Assembly (NCBI GenBank): GCA_008931825.1
Contig: QXVZ01003138.1
Coordinates: 10,760-34,781 of the forward strand
Length of the DNA stretch: 24,022 bases
Source of the DNA: Phallusia fumigata
Lineage: Eukaryota > Chordata > Ascidiacea > Phlebobranchia > Ascidiidae
Direction: 5' to 3'
The notes beneath the pieces were generated by a model. That model was not told the origin of the DNA. It saw only the letters and a list, made by a program, of their open reading frames with translations, and searched no databases. The position numbers and the translations under genes were made by a program. Each line of letters starts with the position of its first letter. Position 1 is the first letter of the stretch. Positions 21,800-24,022 of the stretch are shown here, one piece after another.

Positions 21800-23500
21800 A
21801 ATAGAAGACTTCGTATATTTTTTCAAACGACGACATTATTTGGCCTGAGAAAGGCTATTTTGAAATAAAATGAATCTTTTAATAAACGACTCCCAATACT
21901 TCTCTTCTATATTTGGAAAGCTCATAGAAACAATATCACAACTGTACCCCAGGGAAACCCCCAGGTAAAGTGCGCTAGAAGAAAAAACTTTTTTTGGCTT
22001 GTCTTGTGACTCTCCAGTCGAATGTCAAGGCTTCACAAACTACTTCGAGGTTATGTGGTGTCGTTCCCAGCTGTACGTTTAGACATACAAACAAAACAAT
22101 TGCCTTTGGTGTACTAAAGTTGTGTCAGTGAAGTATTTTCGTTAAACAGGATTTCAAAATCAGATGAATTTTGTGTTTTAATGTTGAATGGATGATTATG
22201 TCGTATTTAACAACCGCATCAGAAAAGTTTAGAAGCAATAGGTGTGAAAAAGAAAGTGCGTAACTGCTTGAAAATACCCTTGCTTTCTTCGTGGGGTATA
22301 TTTATTCAATTAAGGATTGGACTGGTAACAGTTTTTACAGACTGTGTGTCCAGTAGTTGGACTAATTTTAATCTTTAATTTTGCTGTTTAAGCACTAACC
22401 TAAAACGCGTTTTTGTTTGAGGGTGTAAGAAAATGAATGTAAGTACAGTTGTCGATTGTTGTAGGTAACGCTCGCAGCGCAGAAGAAAATAGAAGACTAG
22501 TGACGTCACGTCTCGTGATAGTTAGTTTCGCTTGAATGCGTCGCTGTAAAAAAATGTTCGAAGGAACGTTCAATATGCTTTGTGCTTCGGATAAGGTATG
22601 CTAAAGGGAATGGTCTTAACAATTATTAATTTAACGTTGCCGCTATGAAAAGCGGCAAAAATGCAATGCTTGAAAGTCCTGCGATGACGGTTGGCTAAAA
22701 AATTACAATGCTTGATGGGTGGCAAAATATTATGTGACAAGTTAAATTTAAAAAATCTCGCACCATGGCAATTGTAATTTCTATTGCGCAATTCGATGTT
22801 TACGTTTTGTGGATATGGGCGCCATTTGAATATTACTCAAAAACGCGCCATACACGTTCTTTCGGAAATTTTACAAAATCGTTGCGATGGTAAACGAGAC
22901 ATACTCTTGCGTGCAGCTTTTGTTTGATAGCTAATCATCAACAGACCACCCTTTCTCGCAATACTCTCAACCCTTTTCTTTACGGGCGATCGAAAATTCC
23001 AGAACTTTTGAGATTTCGTAATAAGCGGCAGCAACAGGAAAAAGGCGAAAATCAGTTCCTCTTTCCAAGGCTTTACCGTTTAGTAACAGAAGTGAAGAAA
23101 CAAGCTATGGTAAATGACTCAATGTGTTGTCAATTGTAAATTTCAATTATATTTTAGGTGTAAGTGCATCAATTGTTGGTGAATGGATTGGTATTCTTCG
23201 CGTAAAGTCCAATTTTGCAGATTTTGCAGCTTATTGGTGTCAGTGAACATGTTTGACAATAAAGTGAGATGCACTTAACGATTGAAGTAACGTCAAAAGC
23301 GGAAGTTTTCGAAGAACAATAGTATTATTTTATACTGCGTGTTTGTTCTTATACAACGCCTTGTGATACAGCTGTATACGGCAGACAATAAACATTTTGC
23401 TCTATTTGGTTCAACAGATTGTGCTAGTTCTGACCTTGTCATTCCGTAACTACAGATTCCATGTAGTATTGCCAAACTAGTACTATTACCTCTGCCAAAG

Positions 23501-23740
23501 ATGAAGCCTGCACAAAACATCTTATGCATTGTGGTTCTTCTATTTGCACAAGTGAAGGTTGGGAACACTATGAAACAGCTTACATACGATAAGAGACATT
23601 GCTACATGTTATGTTTAAAAGAATGTCTTAAAACAAAGTGTGACAATAACGTCAGAAAAATAACAGTTTGTACGGCCACAGAAAGTATTTGCATAGAAAC
23701 TGCCATAACCAACATTAAAACAACTCGACGAATACCGTGA
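23501..23740 (+). CDS. Gene 4 candidate: start of a secreted or membrane Cys-rich protein
   Basis: The ATG at 23501 follows the end of duplicated block B, where the first exon of a further cluster gene would be expected. The frame begins MKPAQNILCIVVLLFAQV, a good signal peptide. The mature part has six cysteines spaced C-x3-C-x3-C-x4-C-x9-C-x6-C (residues 34-64) and ends at TGA 23738-23740. The same frame is open past this TGA for 28 codons with four more cysteines. The cysteine spacing does not match the TNFR pattern of gene 2. A donor may lie inside the frame (candidate GTGATG at 23736), so the listed end may not be the true exon end. It could be an intact short secreted protein, the first exon of a longer gene running out of the window, or a decayed copy. 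Confidence 0.4.
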   Translation: MKPAQNILCIVVLLFAQVKVGNTMKQLTYDKRHCYMLCLKECLKTKCDNNVRKITVCTATESICIETAITNIKTTRRIP

Positions 23741-24022
23741 TGGAACAACTGTGTTGTTGATGTTAATTGCTACTACAAACTTGTTTGTGGTAAATTGGTC
23801 CAGGTGCACCCATTTTGCAGTGAGTAACCCAAAGTAATACTTGTGACAGCCGATTGTCCACATTGGAAGGTGATAAATCTTGTAAGTTTAAATTTCGTTT
23901 TTGTTTTTTTGTCATTATGTTTACAAAATTTTAAACTGTACATCAGTCCGCTACAGCCAATTCGAATTGGGTAATTCGTTGTTGATTAGCAGATACCCAA
24001 TATACATTCACCAAATATACTT
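23741..24022. other. Right edge of the window
   Basis: It contains the in-frame, cysteine-bearing continuation 23741-23824 behind the gene 4 TGA. A short possible exon (acttgtgacag acceptor near 23848, GTAAGT donor near 23881) follows. Nothing else is recognised before the window ends. Confidence 0.3.

Larger units (their letters stand above)
20155..23480 (+). repeat. Duplicated non-coding block, unit B, with two insertions (upstream of gene 4)
   Basis: It is collinear with 15880-17590 but about twice as long. The extra length lies mainly in two places: about 20830-21940 and about 22632-23345, where unit A runs straight from attaattta to the ...cttgtgatac box. The first insertion contains the 32-bp tandem duplication at 20803-20865 and the 21712-21799 repeats. 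The second contains a hairpin (gccgct/agcggc, about 22639). I see no transposase or clear terminal repeats at the insertion edges. Confidence 0.65.

Overview
This window is eukaryotic nuclear DNA. Coding is broken into short exons with GT/AG introns, the DNA is AT-rich, and there are intronic minisatellites and small transposon-like elements. Gene style, intron sizes and receptor type suggest a tunicate, most likely Ciona. That assignment is inference; no marker gene proves it.

The main content is a same-strand tandem cluster of paralogous receptor genes of the TNF-receptor/death-domain type, all on the + strand. I rebuilt them by hand from splice sites and reading phase. (0) 986-1134 is the last exon of a gene that starts left of the window. 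(1) 3063-6384 is a complete eight-exon, 341-aa membrane protein with signal peptide, cysteine-free stalk, transmembrane segment, cytoplasmic linker and C-terminal death-fold domain. (2) 10014-15034 is a complete eleven-exon, 467-aa protein of the same plan, but with a TNFR-type cysteine-rich ectodomain. (3) 18002-19412 holds only the three cytoplasmic/death-domain exons of a third paralog, with no visible signal peptide, ectodomain or membrane exon. (4) 23501 onward is a possible start of a further secreted or membrane Cys-rich gene running out of the window.

All the paralogs keep the same phase pattern in the tail (phase-2 entry to a ~330-nt linker exon, then two phase-1 introns through the death domain). 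The last 117 coding bases of genes 2 and 3 are almost identical while flanking exon sequence has diverged, which points to recent gene conversion or duplication.

Between the genes: 1-891 and 10241-11289 are two copies of one dispersed element, a ~128-bp minisatellite plus a ~300-bp tail ending in a small hairpin, both in introns of cluster genes. 6608-6903 is a tandem tRNA-derived SINE-like sequence. 8741-9167 may be a tiny two-exon gene. 11570-11746 is a foldback (MITE-like) element. 15040-15243 is a three-copy 68-bp repeat just after the gene 2 stop. 15880-17590 is repeated, with two insertions, at 20155-23480.

If expressed, genes 1-3 would be cell-surface or cytoplasmic death-domain signalling proteins. 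Gene 2 has a ligand-binding-type ectodomain, gene 1 has lost it or never had it, and gene 3 is either a decapitated copy or an alternative tail.
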